This document shows positions 39,193-49,620 of a DNA stretch of 64,000 nucleotides, piece after piece. Under the pieces are notes generated by a model. That model did not search any database. It saw nothing but the letters and a program-made list of their open reading frames with translations, and had not been told where the DNA came from. Position 1 is the stretch's first letter. Each line of letters begins with the position of its first letter. Source of the stretch: Desulfamplus sp. Its GTDB lineage: Bacteria > Desulfobacterota > Desulfobacteria > Desulfobacterales > Desulfobacteraceae. The position numbers and the translations under genes are program-made. The stretch spans positions 124,001-188,000 of the forward strand of contig JADFZQ010000001.1 in the NCBI GenBank assembly GCA_015232455.1, written 5' to 3'.

Positions 39193-42009
39193 ATGAACAA
39201 CGATGAATCAGAAATAAGCGGACCTAACGAATTAAAAGTTATAAAACCTGTTTCCGTATGGAACAGAAATATAAGCATATCGCCAAAAGAGCTTTTGCAA
39301 AACATTGGAAAGATGGCTATCAAAGGAGCTTCTTTTGATTTGAACGGAGTTGGGGAATCTGCTTTGGATATGTTTAATGCTGCGGGTCTTGAACAAGAAC
39401 CCGGAGAGATAGCATGGCTTCTGATCTATCGCTCCTTGATTTCTGCTATCTCTAAATTGACTCATAACTATTTAGACCTTTTTCAAAATCAACCAGATGA
39501 AACAACTCTGAAAAACTTCTCTAATAAGTTTGAAGAGGAGATGCTCAATATTGAGTTTTCAATCAATCTTGAGTTTTTCCAAAAACCTGCTGAATTGAAA
39601 TTATTGAAAGATTTGAATACTCCGCTAATCAACTGGATGAAAGGACTCGGAGTTTCAAATGACAATGCGAAAAAAATTTGCAGTCGCCTCCCCGATTACT
39701 TTGAGACCGCTTTGCATGAAAAATGGCGAGCCTCCCCTCAAGACTATGCAAAATTAAAAGATTTTTTTGACTCCCCGTTTACCAGAGCCACAGAAGAAAC
39801 TCGTGCATGGAAACTCTATAATCAATGGCTAAAGAGTCAGGTAAATGACCGAATGTTTGCCGAAACCTTTGGCGTGGAAAAAGTCTATGTGCCGTTGCGA
39901 GCTTATTATGAAGAAAAAAAAGAGGATAAAGAGAGAGAGCTAAATCCGCAAGAACGTGAGGCAGAGATTAGAAAAATAGTATTTGATCTGGAAACAGATT
40001 TTAAACAGTGGCTGAACAACTTTTCAAAAGATTCCGCTATACGGTTTATAAGCGGCGGACCAGGTTCTGGAAAATCAACCTTTGCTAAAATATTTGCCTG
40101 CCGCGTTGCCAATGAGATGAACATTCCTACTCTCTATATTCCGCTTCACTTGTTTGACACCAAGGAGAACCTTGTCGTTGCAATGGAAAATTATATTAAA
40201 GGAAATAAATTCCTTTCTGGTAACCCATTAGATGCAAAGAGTGGCAAATCTCGTCTGTTAATTATTTTTGATGGATTAGATGAAATGGCGTTGCAGGGAA
40301 AAGCTGCATCCGAAGCTGCAAACGCATTTGTAGATGAGGTGTTACGCCGCATTTATGAAGGAAACAGTCAGGGATTGCAGCGTCAGGTGATGATTTCTGG
40401 ACGAACAATTGCGATTCAATCTGTTGCAAGCAAGCTGCGGGAACCAAAGCAAATAAGCTATGTGCTGCCATATTTTATGGAATCTCTGGAAGGTAGAGAA
40501 TATTGGAAATATCAAGGACATCGTGAAAAATACGAAGACCCGCAAAATCTGCTTGAAACAGATCAGCGAGATCTTTGGTGGCAGCTTTACGGCAAAGCCA
40601 TAGGTAAAAACTATCCCTCAATGCCAGAAGAACTAAGAAGAGAAAGTCTCAAAGAGATTACTGCACAGCCTCTTCTGAACTATTTAGTTGCACTAAGCTT
40701 TGACCGACAGAGGATAAATTTTACAGATGACACCACTCTGAATCAGATATATGCGGATTTGATAAGCGAGGTTTATTGCCGTCAATATGAAGGAGGCAGG
40801 GTAAGTTTATGCGTTGGGGAGCTTGACAAAGAGCAGTTTGTGAGGGTTCTGGAGGAGATTGCCCTTGCAATATGGCATGGTGATGGGCGTAATGCCACAG
40901 TTGCAAGTATTCAGAAGAAATGTGAATTAGGTGGTATTCAAAAATATCTGGATTTGTTTCAAGAAGGGGCAAAAGGCGGTGTTACCCGTTTGCTCACCGC
41001 ATTTTATTTCCGCCAAAGCCAAAGCCGTATTGATGGGGACCCAACTTTTGAATTCACCCATAAAAGTTTTGGCGAATATTTGACAGCACTTAGAATTGTG
41101 CGAATTTTAAAGAAAATTCACACCCAAAGAGAGCGGAAGTGTAAAGACCCTGACGATGGATGGTCTGAAAAGGAATCTCTTGAGAAATGGACAGAGTTTT
41201 GTGCTATTACTGCTATGGATCAAGACTTGATGCGATTCATCAATAATGAATTTAGTCCAATGACGCATGAATATTTGTCTGAGTTGCAGGAGATTATCTG
41301 CAATTTGCTGACCTATACCATTAATAATGGTCTGCCGTTTCCAGCAGATTTAGCCAAAAAGAATTTCAAACAGCTTCTTATGTTAGCTCGCAACGCGGAA
41401 GAGGCTCTTCTTGCCGTCCATTTCTCCATTGCAAAAATTACAAAACAAATTTACAAATTGAACCTGGAATCTGACATAGCTTTTGGTGAATGGATTTCAA
41501 GATTGAGAGGACAACGCAATTTCCTGATAAATAATTTTGCTCTTAACTCATTGGGTTTTTTGGATCTTTCAAGTTGTATCCTTTTAATGCAGGATTTCTA
41601 TAAAGCAAACTTTACAGGGGCAAAGCTGCAAGGGTCATTTTTTTTATTGGCAAACCTTGAAAGGGCAGACATTACAAGAGCAAATATTGAAGGAGTGTTC
41701 CTTCTAAGGGCAAACCTTACAGGGGCAGACCTTACAGGGGCAAACCTTACAGGGGCAAACCTTACAGGGGCAAACCTTACAGAGGCAAACCTTACAGTGG
41801 CAAAACTTGAAGTGGCAGACCTTACAAGAGCAAACCTTACAGGGGCAAACCTTTCAGGTGCAAACCTTTCAGGGGCAAACCTTACAGGGGCAAACCTTAC
41901 AGGGGCAAACCTTACAGGGGCAAACCTTACAGAGGCAAAACTTCAAGGGGCAAAACTTAAAGGGGCAAAACTTAAAGGGACAATTCTTGAAAGAACGCGG
42001 GGATTATAA
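39193..42009 (+). CDS. NACHT (STAND) ATPase with C-terminal pentapeptide repeats
   Basis: Walker A SGGPGSGKSTFAK; Walker B RLLIIFDGLDEMA; C-terminal ANLTGANLTG pentapeptides. ATG at 39193 after AGGAGAA. Confidence 0.9.
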   Translation: MNNDESEISGPNELKVIKPVSVWNRNISISPKELLQNIGKMAIKGASFDLNGVGESALDMFNAAGLEQEPGEIAWLLIYRSLISAISKLTHNYLDLFQNQPDETTLKNFSNKFEEEMLNIEFSINLEFFQKPAELKLLKDLNTPLINWMKGLGVSNDNAKKICSRLPDYFETALHEKWRASPQDYAKLKDFFDSPFTRATEETRAWKLYNQWLKSQVNDRMFAETFGVEKVYVPLRAYYEEKKEDKERELNPQEREAEIRKIVFDLETDFKQWLNNFSKDSAIRFISGGPGSGKSTFAKIFACRVANEMNIPTLYIPLHLFDTKENLVVAMENYIKGNKFLSGNPLDAKSGKSRLLIIFDGLDEMALQGKAASEAANAFVDEVLRRIYEGNSQGLQRQVMISGRTIAIQSVASKLREPKQISYVLPYFMESLEGREYWKYQGHREKYEDPQNLLETDQRDLWWQLYGKAIGKNYPSMPEELRRESLKEITAQPLLNYLVALSFDRQRINFTDDTTLNQIYADLISEVYCRQYEGGRVSLCVGELDKEQFVRVLEEIALAIWHGDGRNATVASIQKKCELGGIQKYLDLFQEGAKGGVTRLLTAFYFRQSQSRIDGDPTFEFTHKSFGEYLTALRIVRILKKIHTQRERKCKDPDDGWSEKESLEKWTEFCAITAMDQDLMRFINNEFSPMTHEYLSELQEIICNLLTYTINNGLPFPADLAKKNFKQLLMLARNAEEALLAVHFSIAKITKQIYKLNLESDIAFGEWISRLRGQRNFLINNFALNSLGFLDLSSCILLMQDFYKANFTGAKLQGSFFLLANLERADITRANIEGVFLLRANLTGADLTGANLTGANLTGANLTEANLTVAKLEVADLTRANLTGANLSGANLSGANLTGANLTGANLTGANLTEAKLQGAKLKGAKLKGTILERTRGL
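41710..41990 (+). repeat. In-frame 15-bp tandem repeat (GCAAACCTTACAGGG) encoding pentapeptides
   Basis: About 18 contiguous units, many identical at DNA level. Confidence 0.9.
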
Positions 42010-42203
42010 TAACTCAGCGATTTACTTCATGGCATTATGGTCATAAATTCAGGTGGAAGAATTGAAAGATAATACTATACTGGCAGAGGTAGAACAGATT
42101 TGATGGTTATTTAAAATTATGAAAATAGAGAGCAACCAGAGACGATAAAAATGGTTCAAAAAGAGATTTAAGCTCATAAATTAATAACTTAAGGAGAAAA
42201 ACT

Positions 42204-42731
42204 ATGTTTAAAGAAGAGAGAAACGAGTCTATGTTTGAGTGGTCAATGATTGGCGATATAGCAGCAGGTCGTCCAAATCTTGGAGGAACTATGGACGTTG
42301 CTGTATATCGCCTGATGCAGTTCACATTAAGAGATGTGATTATTCAAGAGTTTGATACACAGATAGCAGAGAGGCTATATTATAAGGCTGGAGAACTTGC
42401 AGGACGAGAATTTTGCAAAGCACTTCTTGACAAACAGAGTGATTTCAACAGTTTTGTTGCTCAACTTCAAGAGCTTCTTGCATCTCTTAAGATCGGTATT
42501 TTACGTGTTGAAAAGTCAGACCTTGAGAAACTGCATCTTACAATGACAGTTGCAGAAGATTTAGACTGTTCAGGGCTGCCAATATGCAATGAAACTGTCT
42601 GCACTTATGATGAGGGTTTTATTGCTGGAATTTTAGAAGAGTACACAAATAAACCTTTTAATGTAAAAGAGGTTGACTGTTGGTGTTCAGGAGATAGAGT
42701 GTGTAGATTTGAAGCAAAATCAATAGCTTAG
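42204..42731 (+). CDS. V4R (4-vinyl reductase-like) domain protein
   Basis: GRPNLGGTMDVAVYRLMQFTLRDV...AGELAGREFCK...CTYDEGFIAGILEEYTNKPFNVKEVDCWCSGDRVCRFE. Confidence 0.8.
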   Translation: MFKEERNESMFEWSMIGDIAAGRPNLGGTMDVAVYRLMQFTLRDVIIQEFDTQIAERLYYKAGELAGREFCKALLDKQSDFNSFVAQLQELLASLKIGILRVEKSDLEKLHLTMTVAEDLDCSGLPICNETVCTYDEGFIAGILEEYTNKPFNVKEVDCWCSGDRVCRFEAKSIA

Positions 42732-42740
42732 GAGCATGTC

Positions 42741-45116
42741 ATGCTTTCTGTTAAAGAAGAGGATATTGATAAAGTTACTGAAGCTTTTTACCTTTTGTTA
42801 AAAGGTAAAAAGCCAGAGCCTATAAAACTGCCTGAAGATTACCCTAAGAATGAGATTTACCAGATGGTAAGCTATATTAATCGGTTTTTAAATGAATACG
42901 ATTCTGTTACAGATATAGCTTACTCATTGGCACGAGGAGATATAAATTTTCAGGCACCGCCAAAAATAAATCTGTTGGTTGTCCAGTCGCTCAAGAGCCT
43001 TCAGGCAAGCCTGAAACATCTAACATGGACAACCCAGCAGATTGCAATGGGTGATCTTAGCCAAAGCATAAGTTTTATGGGTGAGTTTTCAGATGCTTTC
43101 AACACCATGACAAAACAGTTGAAAAACTCTTTTGCTGAACTTGAAAAGTTTAATAAAGAGCTTGAAGGTGCAAGGCAGATTGCAGAGTCAGCAACTCGTG
43201 CAAAGAGTGATTTTTTAGCAAACATGAGCCATGAAATCCGAACTCCTATGAATGCCATTATTGGAATGAGCCATTTGGCACTCAAAACCGACCTTAACCC
43301 AAAGCAGCGAGATTATATAAATAGAGTCCATCTTTCTGCCCAAAGTCTTTTGGGAATAATCAACGATATTCTTGATTTTTCCAAGATTGAGGCAGGCAAA
43401 CTCAATATGGAGATCATTGAGTTTGATCTTAATTATGTTTTGCATAACTTGGCAAGTTTAGTGGGTATGAAGGCAGAGGAAAAAGGTCTTGAGTTAAAAT
43501 TCGATGTAGCTTCTGATGTGCCGAAGGCTTTAAAAGGCGATCCATTGAGGCTTGGACAGGTTTTGTTAAATCTTGCCAACAATGCTGTAAAGTTTACTGA
43601 AAAAGGCGGTATAACAGTTATAATCAGACAGATAGAGTCAGATAGTGAATCAGCATTTATCCATTTTGCAGTCAAAGATACTGGCATAGGTCTTACAAAA
43701 GAGCAGAAGGGAAAACTTTTTCAATCGTTTCAGCAGGCAGATACATCAACTACACGTAAATATGGCGGAACAGGTTTGGGTCTTACCATCAGCAAGAAAT
43801 TATCTGAAATGATGAACGGTGAAATTGGAGTAGATAGTGTGCCAGGAGAGGGAAGCACATTTTGGTTTACTGCCAAGTTTGGAATTGGGCAGGAGGTTGC
43901 ACAAGATAGCATTTTTAACTCCGATAACTTTAAAGATATAAGTAAAAACGAGCTTCCTAATGGATTTGACAATATTCGAGGTGCACGCATCCTTCTTTTT
44001 GAAGATAACGAGATAAATCAGCAGTTGGCTGTTGAACTTTTAAATGAAGAGGGTTTTTTTGTTGATGTGGCAAATAATGGTCAAGTTGGCGTAGATATGC
44101 TCAAAAGAACAACAGATAAACCATACAATGTTGTGCTTATGGATTTGCAGATGCCGATTATGGACGGACGGGCAGCAACAAAAGAGATACGAACTTGGGA
44201 AGCTGAAAATAAGCAAAAAACTCAAAGTAATATACCAGAAGATAATGCCAATAACTTTGATGAGCAAATTCCCATTATTGCCATGACAGCAGATGCAATG
44301 GCTGGAGTTCGTGAAGAGGTATTAAGTATCGGCATGAACGATTATATAGCTAAACCGATAGAGCCATCAGAGATGTTTAAAACTCTCTTTAAATGGATAA
44401 AGCCAGCAAAACGCCCGTTACCTCAAGGATATATCAAACAGATAAACTCAAAAATAGAGGATTCGTCTAACTCACCTAACCAAGCTGCCCACGCTGCTAA
44501 AGAGATTGAGATTCCTAAATTAGATGGAATAAACACAGAGCTTGGTCTTTCGCGAGTAAACGGCAATAAAAAACTATATATAAATCTGCTTACAAAATTT
44601 CACAGAGATAATCAGAATATAATTCAAGAGATATTAAAAGCTGTTGAGCAAAATAACCAAGAACTTGCTGTAAGATTATCTCACACAATAAAGGGGGTAG
44701 CTGGAACTATTGGTGCAGAAGAGGTGCAAGCCATAGCAGGCAGATTGGAGGCAGATTTAAGGTTAGATATTAATGCAGATCACGCTCAATTAATAACAAA
44801 ATTAGATGCCTCTGTAAGTCAAATTATCAAAACATTAGAAATGATTATTTTTGTACAAACAGAACAAAAAAATGCTGTAAATCAAGACTGTTCAAAACAA
44901 GGAGAATCTTGCTTGTTAGTCAAACTTTTAGAAAAACTTGGACAACCTCTACAAAGTAAAAAACCCAAGCCGTGCAAAGATATAATGGAAGAGATAAATA
45001 CATTTAACTGGTCCGCAGAGATAAAATCTCAACTTCAAGAAATAGAGAGGCTTATTGGGAAATATAAGTTTAAAGATGCTTTTGAGATAGTAAAAGAGTT
45101 AAAGAGTAATCTTTAA
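42741..45116 (+). CDS. Hybrid histidine kinase (soluble; HAMP-like/HisKA/HATPase/REC/HPt)
   Basis: [51 protein letters not shown]...[25 protein letters not shown]. No obvious TM segment. Confidence 0.92.
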   Translation: MLSVKEEDIDKVTEAFYLLLKGKKPEPIKLPEDYPKNEIYQMVSYINRFLNEYDSVTDIAYSLARGDINFQAPPKINLLVVQSLKSLQASLKHLTWTTQQIAMGDLSQSISFMGEFSDAFNTMTKQLKNSFAELEKFNKELEGARQIAESATRAKSDFLANMSHEIRTPMNAIIGMSHLALKTDLNPKQRDYINRVHLSAQSLLGIINDILDFSKIEAGKLNMEIIEFDLNYVLHNLASLVGMKAEEKGLELKFDVASDVPKALKGDPLRLGQVLLNLANNAVKFTEKGGITVIIRQIESDSESAFIHFAVKDTGIGLTKEQKGKLFQSFQQADTSTTRKYGGTGLGLTISKKLSEMMNGEIGVDSVPGEGSTFWFTAKFGIGQEVAQDSIFNSDNFKDISKNELPNGFDNIRGARILLFEDNEINQQLAVELLNEEGFFVDVANNGQVGVDMLKRTTDKPYNVVLMDLQMPIMDGRAATKEIRTWEAENKQKTQSNIPEDNANNFDEQIPIIAMTADAMAGVREEVLSIGMNDYIAKPIEPSEMFKTLFKWIKPAKRPLPQGYIKQINSKIEDSSNSPNQAAHAAKEIEIPKLDGINTELGLSRVNGNKKLYINLLTKFHRDNQNIIQEILKAVEQNNQELAVRLSHTIKGVAGTIGAEEVQAIAGRLEADLRLDINADHAQLITKLDASVSQIIKTLEMIIFVQTEQKNAVNQDCSKQGESCLLVKLLEKLGQPLQSKKPKPCKDIMEEINTFNWSAEIKSQLQEIERLIGKYKFKDAFEIVKELKSNL

Positions 45117-45147
45117 TAAAAGATGAGCTTATACAAATAGATATAAA

Positions 45148-45232
45148 CATAGTTTAGGGAACAAAGATCGTTGTTCCCTAAACTATGACCTTGCTGGGTA
45201 TAATTTAGGGCATTATTAAATTTTTATTCCTT
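45148..45232. repeat. MITE/REP-like element, copy 4 (left end missing)
   Basis: CATAGTTTAGGGAACAAAGATCGTTGTTCCCTAAACTATG palindrome (45148-45187) then GGGCATTATTAAATTTTTATTCCTTA. Confidence 0.75.
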
Positions 45233-45303
45233 ATCATGGAAGCTAAGAATCCCTTTATCCCGAACAATTTACACTCCCAAATATTTTAGGAGACTCTAAT
45301 GGT

Positions 45304-45879
45304 ATGAAAGTTAAAAATATTAGTAAAAAACTCTATAATAAACCTTTTAGAGATACATTATGGCAAGTTCCGCTAATAATCTTATTGGCGTTTACTATCT
45401 CAATTACAACCAACTACCTTCGATCTGACAAAATACCACTTATAGGAAATTGGTCAGTTGATGCTCGTTTTTCTGACTCTAATGGCAAAACTCTTGTTAT
45501 ATCTTTAGAAAAGGCAAAAGAGCTTTTTGAAAATAATTTAGCTATATTTATTGATGCACGCCCAAAAGAGCAATATGAACAAGGGCATATTCAAGATGCT
45601 CTTTCTCTGCCTTGGCAGGAAGTTGATACCTACTTTATGGAAATCGCCCCTATTTTAGAAGAGAGAGTCTCTAATATGGAGAGAGTAAAATCAGATAATG
45701 GGGAAAATAAAAATATCAGTAATGCTATTATAACCTATTGTGATGGAGAATCATGCGAATTGAGCCATGAGCTTGCACTCTTCCTAAAAGAGATGGGATT
45801 TAATAATGTCCACATTATGGTTAATGGTTGGACAGTGTGGCATGAAGCTGGTTTGCCTGTAAGTGTTGAGATAAAATAG
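45304..45879 (+). CDS. Rhodanese-like protein with N-terminal membrane anchor
   Basis: NLAIFIDARPKEQYEQGHIQDALSLPW...ITYCDGESCELSHELALFLKEMGFNNVHIMVNGWTVW. Confidence 0.85.
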   Translation: MKVKNISKKLYNKPFRDTLWQVPLIILLAFTISITTNYLRSDKIPLIGNWSVDARFSDSNGKTLVISLEKAKELFENNLAIFIDARPKEQYEQGHIQDALSLPWQEVDTYFMEIAPILEERVSNMERVKSDNGENKNISNAIITYCDGESCELSHELALFLKEMGFNNVHIMVNGWTVWHEAGLPVSVEIK

Positions 45880-45917
45880 GATTAGTTAAGTTTTATAAAT
45901 AGTTAAATATAAAAAAT

Positions 45918-46385
45918 ATGATTGATGGTAAAAAAATGATAAAAGAAAAAATTGATTATCAAAAGATATTATTTAATGTTTTACGTATACTTATGGGAAT
46001 TATTTTCATATATGCAAGTTATGATAAAATTCTTAACCCACAAGCCTTTGCTAAAGCGGTTTATAATTACCAAATCATGCCAGATTTTACGATAAATATT
46101 GTTGCTTTATGGCTTCCTTACCTTGAACTTATAATTGGGCTTTGCTTTATTACAGGAATATGGTTACATGGAGCAGCAGTAATAAGTACATTTCTTATGG
46201 CAATTTTTATTTCTCTTATGCTATTTAATTTAAGTCGAGGGCTTAATATTAATTGTGGCTGCTTTTCAACTCAAACAACCCAAGATACAATCGGACCAAT
46301 TACAATATTAAGAGATATAGCATTTCTTCTATCTTCTCTATACCTTACTTTACGGCTCTTTTTCTTTTCTAAATCTCAAGATTAA
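45918..46385 (+). CDS. MauE/DoxX-family membrane protein
   Basis: LRILMGIIFIYASYDKILNPQAFAKAVYNYQIMP; four TM segments. Confidence 0.8.
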   Translation: MIDGKKMIKEKIDYQKILFNVLRILMGIIFIYASYDKILNPQAFAKAVYNYQIMPDFTINIVALWLPYLELIIGLCFITGIWLHGAAVISTFLMAIFISLMLFNLSRGLNINCGCFSTQTTQDTIGPITILRDIAFLLSSLYLTLRLFFFSKSQD

Positions 46386-46416
46386 AAAAAAACAACTCTA
46401 AGTTACCAAAATTGAT

Positions 46417-48315
46417 ATGGATAAAACACAAACTACTCAAGATAGATTGCAACAACATCAGATTAAAGAGCATGAGACCCAATATAGGGAACTCATAGAA
46501 GCACTTAATGTTGGAGTGTTTCGCACAACTCCAGAGGGACTTCTATTCCTTCAAGCGAACCAAGCAACTGCAAATATTTTCGGGTATGACTCAATTGAAG
46601 AGTTCATGCAAACCTCAATGTATGATCACTATAAATATCCAGATAGAATGCGTAAGTGGTTAGAGAGGTTAAGAGCCAGTGGAGAGTGGAAAAACTTTGA
46701 AATTGATATGCAAAAAAAAGATGGAACTCAAATTTGGGTCTCATTTAATGTTACTGTGAAATATGATCAATGCAATGACAATGATTCTGAGTGTTATGAA
46801 GATTATAACGATAATAATGCCCCTTATGATATAAATATTTTTGGTTCAGCAGAAAAAGAGTTTTTTCAGGCTAAAATTACTAAAGATAAAGAGAATCTTG
46901 ATAAAATCACTCAAGATAAAGAGCATCAAGATAAAGATAACCTTGATAAAATCACTCAAGATAAAATTAGAATAATAAAATGGATTGATGGAGTTGTTGA
47001 AGATATTACAGAGAGAAAGGAGGCTTTAAATAAATTAAAAAGGCTAAATGAAGCTTACGAACGCTTTGTTCCACAAGAATTTTTAAGAACTCTTGGCAAA
47101 AAGAGTATTGAAGAGGTTAAGTTAAACGATCGAATTCAAAAAAAGATGACCATTCTTTTTTCAGATATTCGTAACTTCTCTACTCTATCAGAGACAATGT
47201 CTCCTGAAGAGAATTTTAAATTTATAAATTCATATCTAAGTTACATGGGTCCGTTTGTTAGAAAACATAACGGGTTTATAGATAAATTCATCGGCGACTC
47301 TATTATGGCAATTTTTGGAAAAGATGCTGATGATGCAATATTGGCAGCAATTGATATGCTAAGGGAGCTAAGGGGCTATAACGAGGGGCGAAAACGGGCA
47401 GGATATCCTATGATTCAAATCGGCATTGGCATAAATACAGGAATTTTGATGCTTGGTATCGTAGGGGAAGCTGATCGTATGGAAGGAACTGTTATCAGCG
47501 ATGCAGTAAACACAGCTTCTCGCTTAGAGCAGTTGACAAAAAAGTATAATACCCCTCTTCTAATAAGTGAACATACATTTCATTCATTGAAGAAAACTGC
47601 TGATTTTGCCATTCGATTTGTTGATCGCGTAATTGTAAAAGGGCGTTCTGAGCCTATAGCAATCTATGAGGTTTTCAATGCTGACCCACCTCAACTATTT
47701 GAATCAAAGCTATCTCATAAAAGTCTCTTTGAAACAGCACTTTACCATCTACGTTACCATGATATAGAGCATGCCAAAAGTATCTTTGATGTCCTCTTAA
47801 AAAAAGCTCCTGATGATCCATTAGCAAAAAGATACCAATCATTTACTGAAAATGATTATGATCATTTTTTCTCTCCTTGGAATAACAAAAAGGAGTTTGA
47901 GATCAAAGAGGAGCTTATGTGCGATATTCCTATAATTGACGATGCCCACATTGAGATGTTTCGACTTACCTATCTTTTAATGGAAATTATTAAACAAAAT
48001 CTAAACAACGAGACAATTACAGAGCTACTAATTGAACTTAATAATATATCAAAAGAGCATTTTGAGACAGAAAAAGAGATGATGGAGCAAGCTGACTATC
48101 CCGAACCAGAGCTTGATCTCCACATAATGCTTCATAAAGAGTTTTTAAGTAACTCACAGTACGTTCTGCAGATGGCATCTCAGACAAATTACACTAAGAA
48201 ATCAGAAGCTCTACATCTACTTTTGCGAATTGAAACTTTGTTTGTCGAGTGGCTTGTAAACCATGAGATCACTGCTGATAAACATTTTATAGCATTTATG
48301 ATGGGGTTCAGATAA
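46417..48315 (+). CDS. PAS - class III adenylate/guanylate cyclase - hemerythrin fusion
   Basis: PAS-like VGVFRTTPEGLLFLQAN; cyclase KMTILFSDIRNFSTLSE..FIDKFIGDSIMAIFG..GIGINTG; hemerythrin IDDAHIEMFRL..HFETEKEMME..HIMLHKEFL..WLVNHEITADKHF. Confidence 0.88.
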   Translation: MDKTQTTQDRLQQHQIKEHETQYRELIEALNVGVFRTTPEGLLFLQANQATANIFGYDSIEEFMQTSMYDHYKYPDRMRKWLERLRASGEWKNFEIDMQKKDGTQIWVSFNVTVKYDQCNDNDSECYEDYNDNNAPYDINIFGSAEKEFFQAKITKDKENLDKITQDKEHQDKDNLDKITQDKIRIIKWIDGVVEDITERKEALNKLKRLNEAYERFVPQEFLRTLGKKSIEEVKLNDRIQKKMTILFSDIRNFSTLSETMSPEENFKFINSYLSYMGPFVRKHNGFIDKFIGDSIMAIFGKDADDAILAAIDMLRELRGYNEGRKRAGYPMIQIGIGINTGILMLGIVGEADRMEGTVISDAVNTASRLEQLTKKYNTPLLISEHTFHSLKKTADFAIRFVDRVIVKGRSEPIAIYEVFNADPPQLFESKLSHKSLFETALYHLRYHDIEHAKSIFDVLLKKAPDDPLAKRYQSFTENDYDHFFSPWNNKKEFEIKEELMCDIPIIDDAHIEMFRLTYLLMEIIKQNLNNETITELLIELNNISKEHFETEKEMMEQADYPEPELDLHIMLHKEFLSNSQYVLQMASQTNYTKKSEALHLLLRIETLFVEWLVNHEITADKHFIAFMMGFR

Positions 48316-48545
48316 CAACTCGACAATATTGTCGAATCTTTTCTTTAAATGTCGAACTCTAAGAGTTAAAGCCTACCTAATAAACCTTTCATATCAATTA
48401 CTTATCTTTTTTTGCCCAATGGCATATATCTTGAATTTGAAATATTCATCATTTAGCACTGATGGAGATTTTCCATCAATATAAAGAGTCATTTTTTAAA
48501 TATATATCAACTAAGTTCAAAGGACTAAATTCAAAGGAGTATGCA

Positions 48546-49433
48546 ATGAAAAAGAATCTTTTTAAAGTTATGGTAATTGGAACAGTTATGGTGATGGTGG
48601 CTGCTGGTTCTGCTTTTGCAAGACGTGGTGGCATGATGGATAACAATAATAGTGGAATAAACAGCACTTCTAACAGTGCAACAGTTACAGATAGAGTAAA
48701 CGGAGAGCCTCCACAAATACCTGGTGGTAGAGGAATGGAAGATTTTGAAGATAGTGGAATGGGTCATATTGTAGTATCAGAAGGGACAGCATTTAGCTAC
48801 ACAGGTGAAATCGTAGCTGTAGATGGTATTTTTGCTATTGATATTCTGACAGCAGACGGTCAAACTGTAACTATTCACGGCATAGGACCAAATGAATATT
48901 GGGAAACCCTTACAGTTGCAAGACCAGTTCTTGGTGATACTGTAACTATTACTGGCTACTCTTTTGAAGTCAATAATACTGTAAGAAATATCGCATTTAC
49001 AGTTACAACAGATGGGCAGACAGTTGAAGTTAGAGACGCTGAGGGCAATCCCACATGGAGAAAGCCACTTATTGATGTTCTTTCTGGAACTCCCTTTGAA
49101 TATAGCGGAAGTGTTACAACAGCAGAGTCAGGTTTTGGAACTCCAATGGTAATTACAACTGACGCTGGGGAAGAGATTGCTGTAAGAATAGGACCACCTA
49201 TGTATTGGGAATCACTTGGAGCAACTCAGCCAGTTGTAGGTGATTATGTTACTGTAACTGGTTATGCTCTTACGGTAAATGATAATACAATATACTTTGC
49301 AGCTACAGTTAAAATAGGCGACAAAACTGTTCAACTTCTTGATGCTGATGGTAAACCTCTTTGGAAGCCGGAAGGTGGCAAAGGTAATGGTGGTAACTGT
49401 GGCAAAGGCGACTGCACTCCAGCAACAGAATAA
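48546..49433 (+). CDS. Secreted protein with two copies of a beta-rich domain
   Basis: Signal peptide MKKNLFKVMVIGTVMVMVAAGSAFA; two repeats of (F/T)xYxGxVxxxxG...YWE(T/S)L..(A/T)(R/Q)PVxGDxVTxTGY. Confidence 0.65.
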   Translation: MKKNLFKVMVIGTVMVMVAAGSAFARRGGMMDNNNSGINSTSNSATVTDRVNGEPPQIPGGRGMEDFEDSGMGHIVVSEGTAFSYTGEIVAVDGIFAIDILTADGQTVTIHGIGPNEYWETLTVARPVLGDTVTITGYSFEVNNTVRNIAFTVTTDGQTVEVRDAEGNPTWRKPLIDVLSGTPFEYSGSVTTAESGFGTPMVITTDAGEEIAVRIGPPMYWESLGATQPVVGDYVTVTGYALTVNDNTIYFAATVKIGDKTVQLLDADGKPLWKPEGGKGNGGNCGKGDCTPATE

Positions 49434-49475
49434 CCAACTCAATTGATAAATAATATATTAAACTAAACTACATGA

Positions 49476-49516
49476 AAGAGATTTGACAATTTTTATAAAG
49501 TTGTCAAATCTCTTTT
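49476..49516. terminator. TTGACAA-family hairpin
   Basis: AAAGAGATTTGACAA...TTGTCAAATCTCTTT. Confidence 0.8.
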
Positions 49517-49620
49517 ATAAAAAGGTTCTAATCTCTGATATAGGTAATGATACACTAATAATATTGAAGTACCAGAAAATTTTTTGAACTATTTAACATT
49601 GTAACTAATGGGGGCAAATT

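Noticed and set aside
41710-41990. Regular short repeats resembling a CRISPR-like or VNTR array
   Set aside because: The period is 15 bp with no spacers, and the reading frame encodes pentapeptide repeats continuous with the NACHT ORF; no cas genes seen.
39193-42009. Calling the NACHT gene an established Avs-type defence gene
   Set aside because: C-terminal sensor is pentapeptide, no nuclease-like N-terminal effector recognised, and the neighbourhood is signalling rather than a defence island; left as a hypothesis.
41807-42046. ORF MKWQTLQEQTLQGQTFQ... in an alternate frame
   Set aside because: Out-of-frame reading of the pentapeptide-coding repeat.
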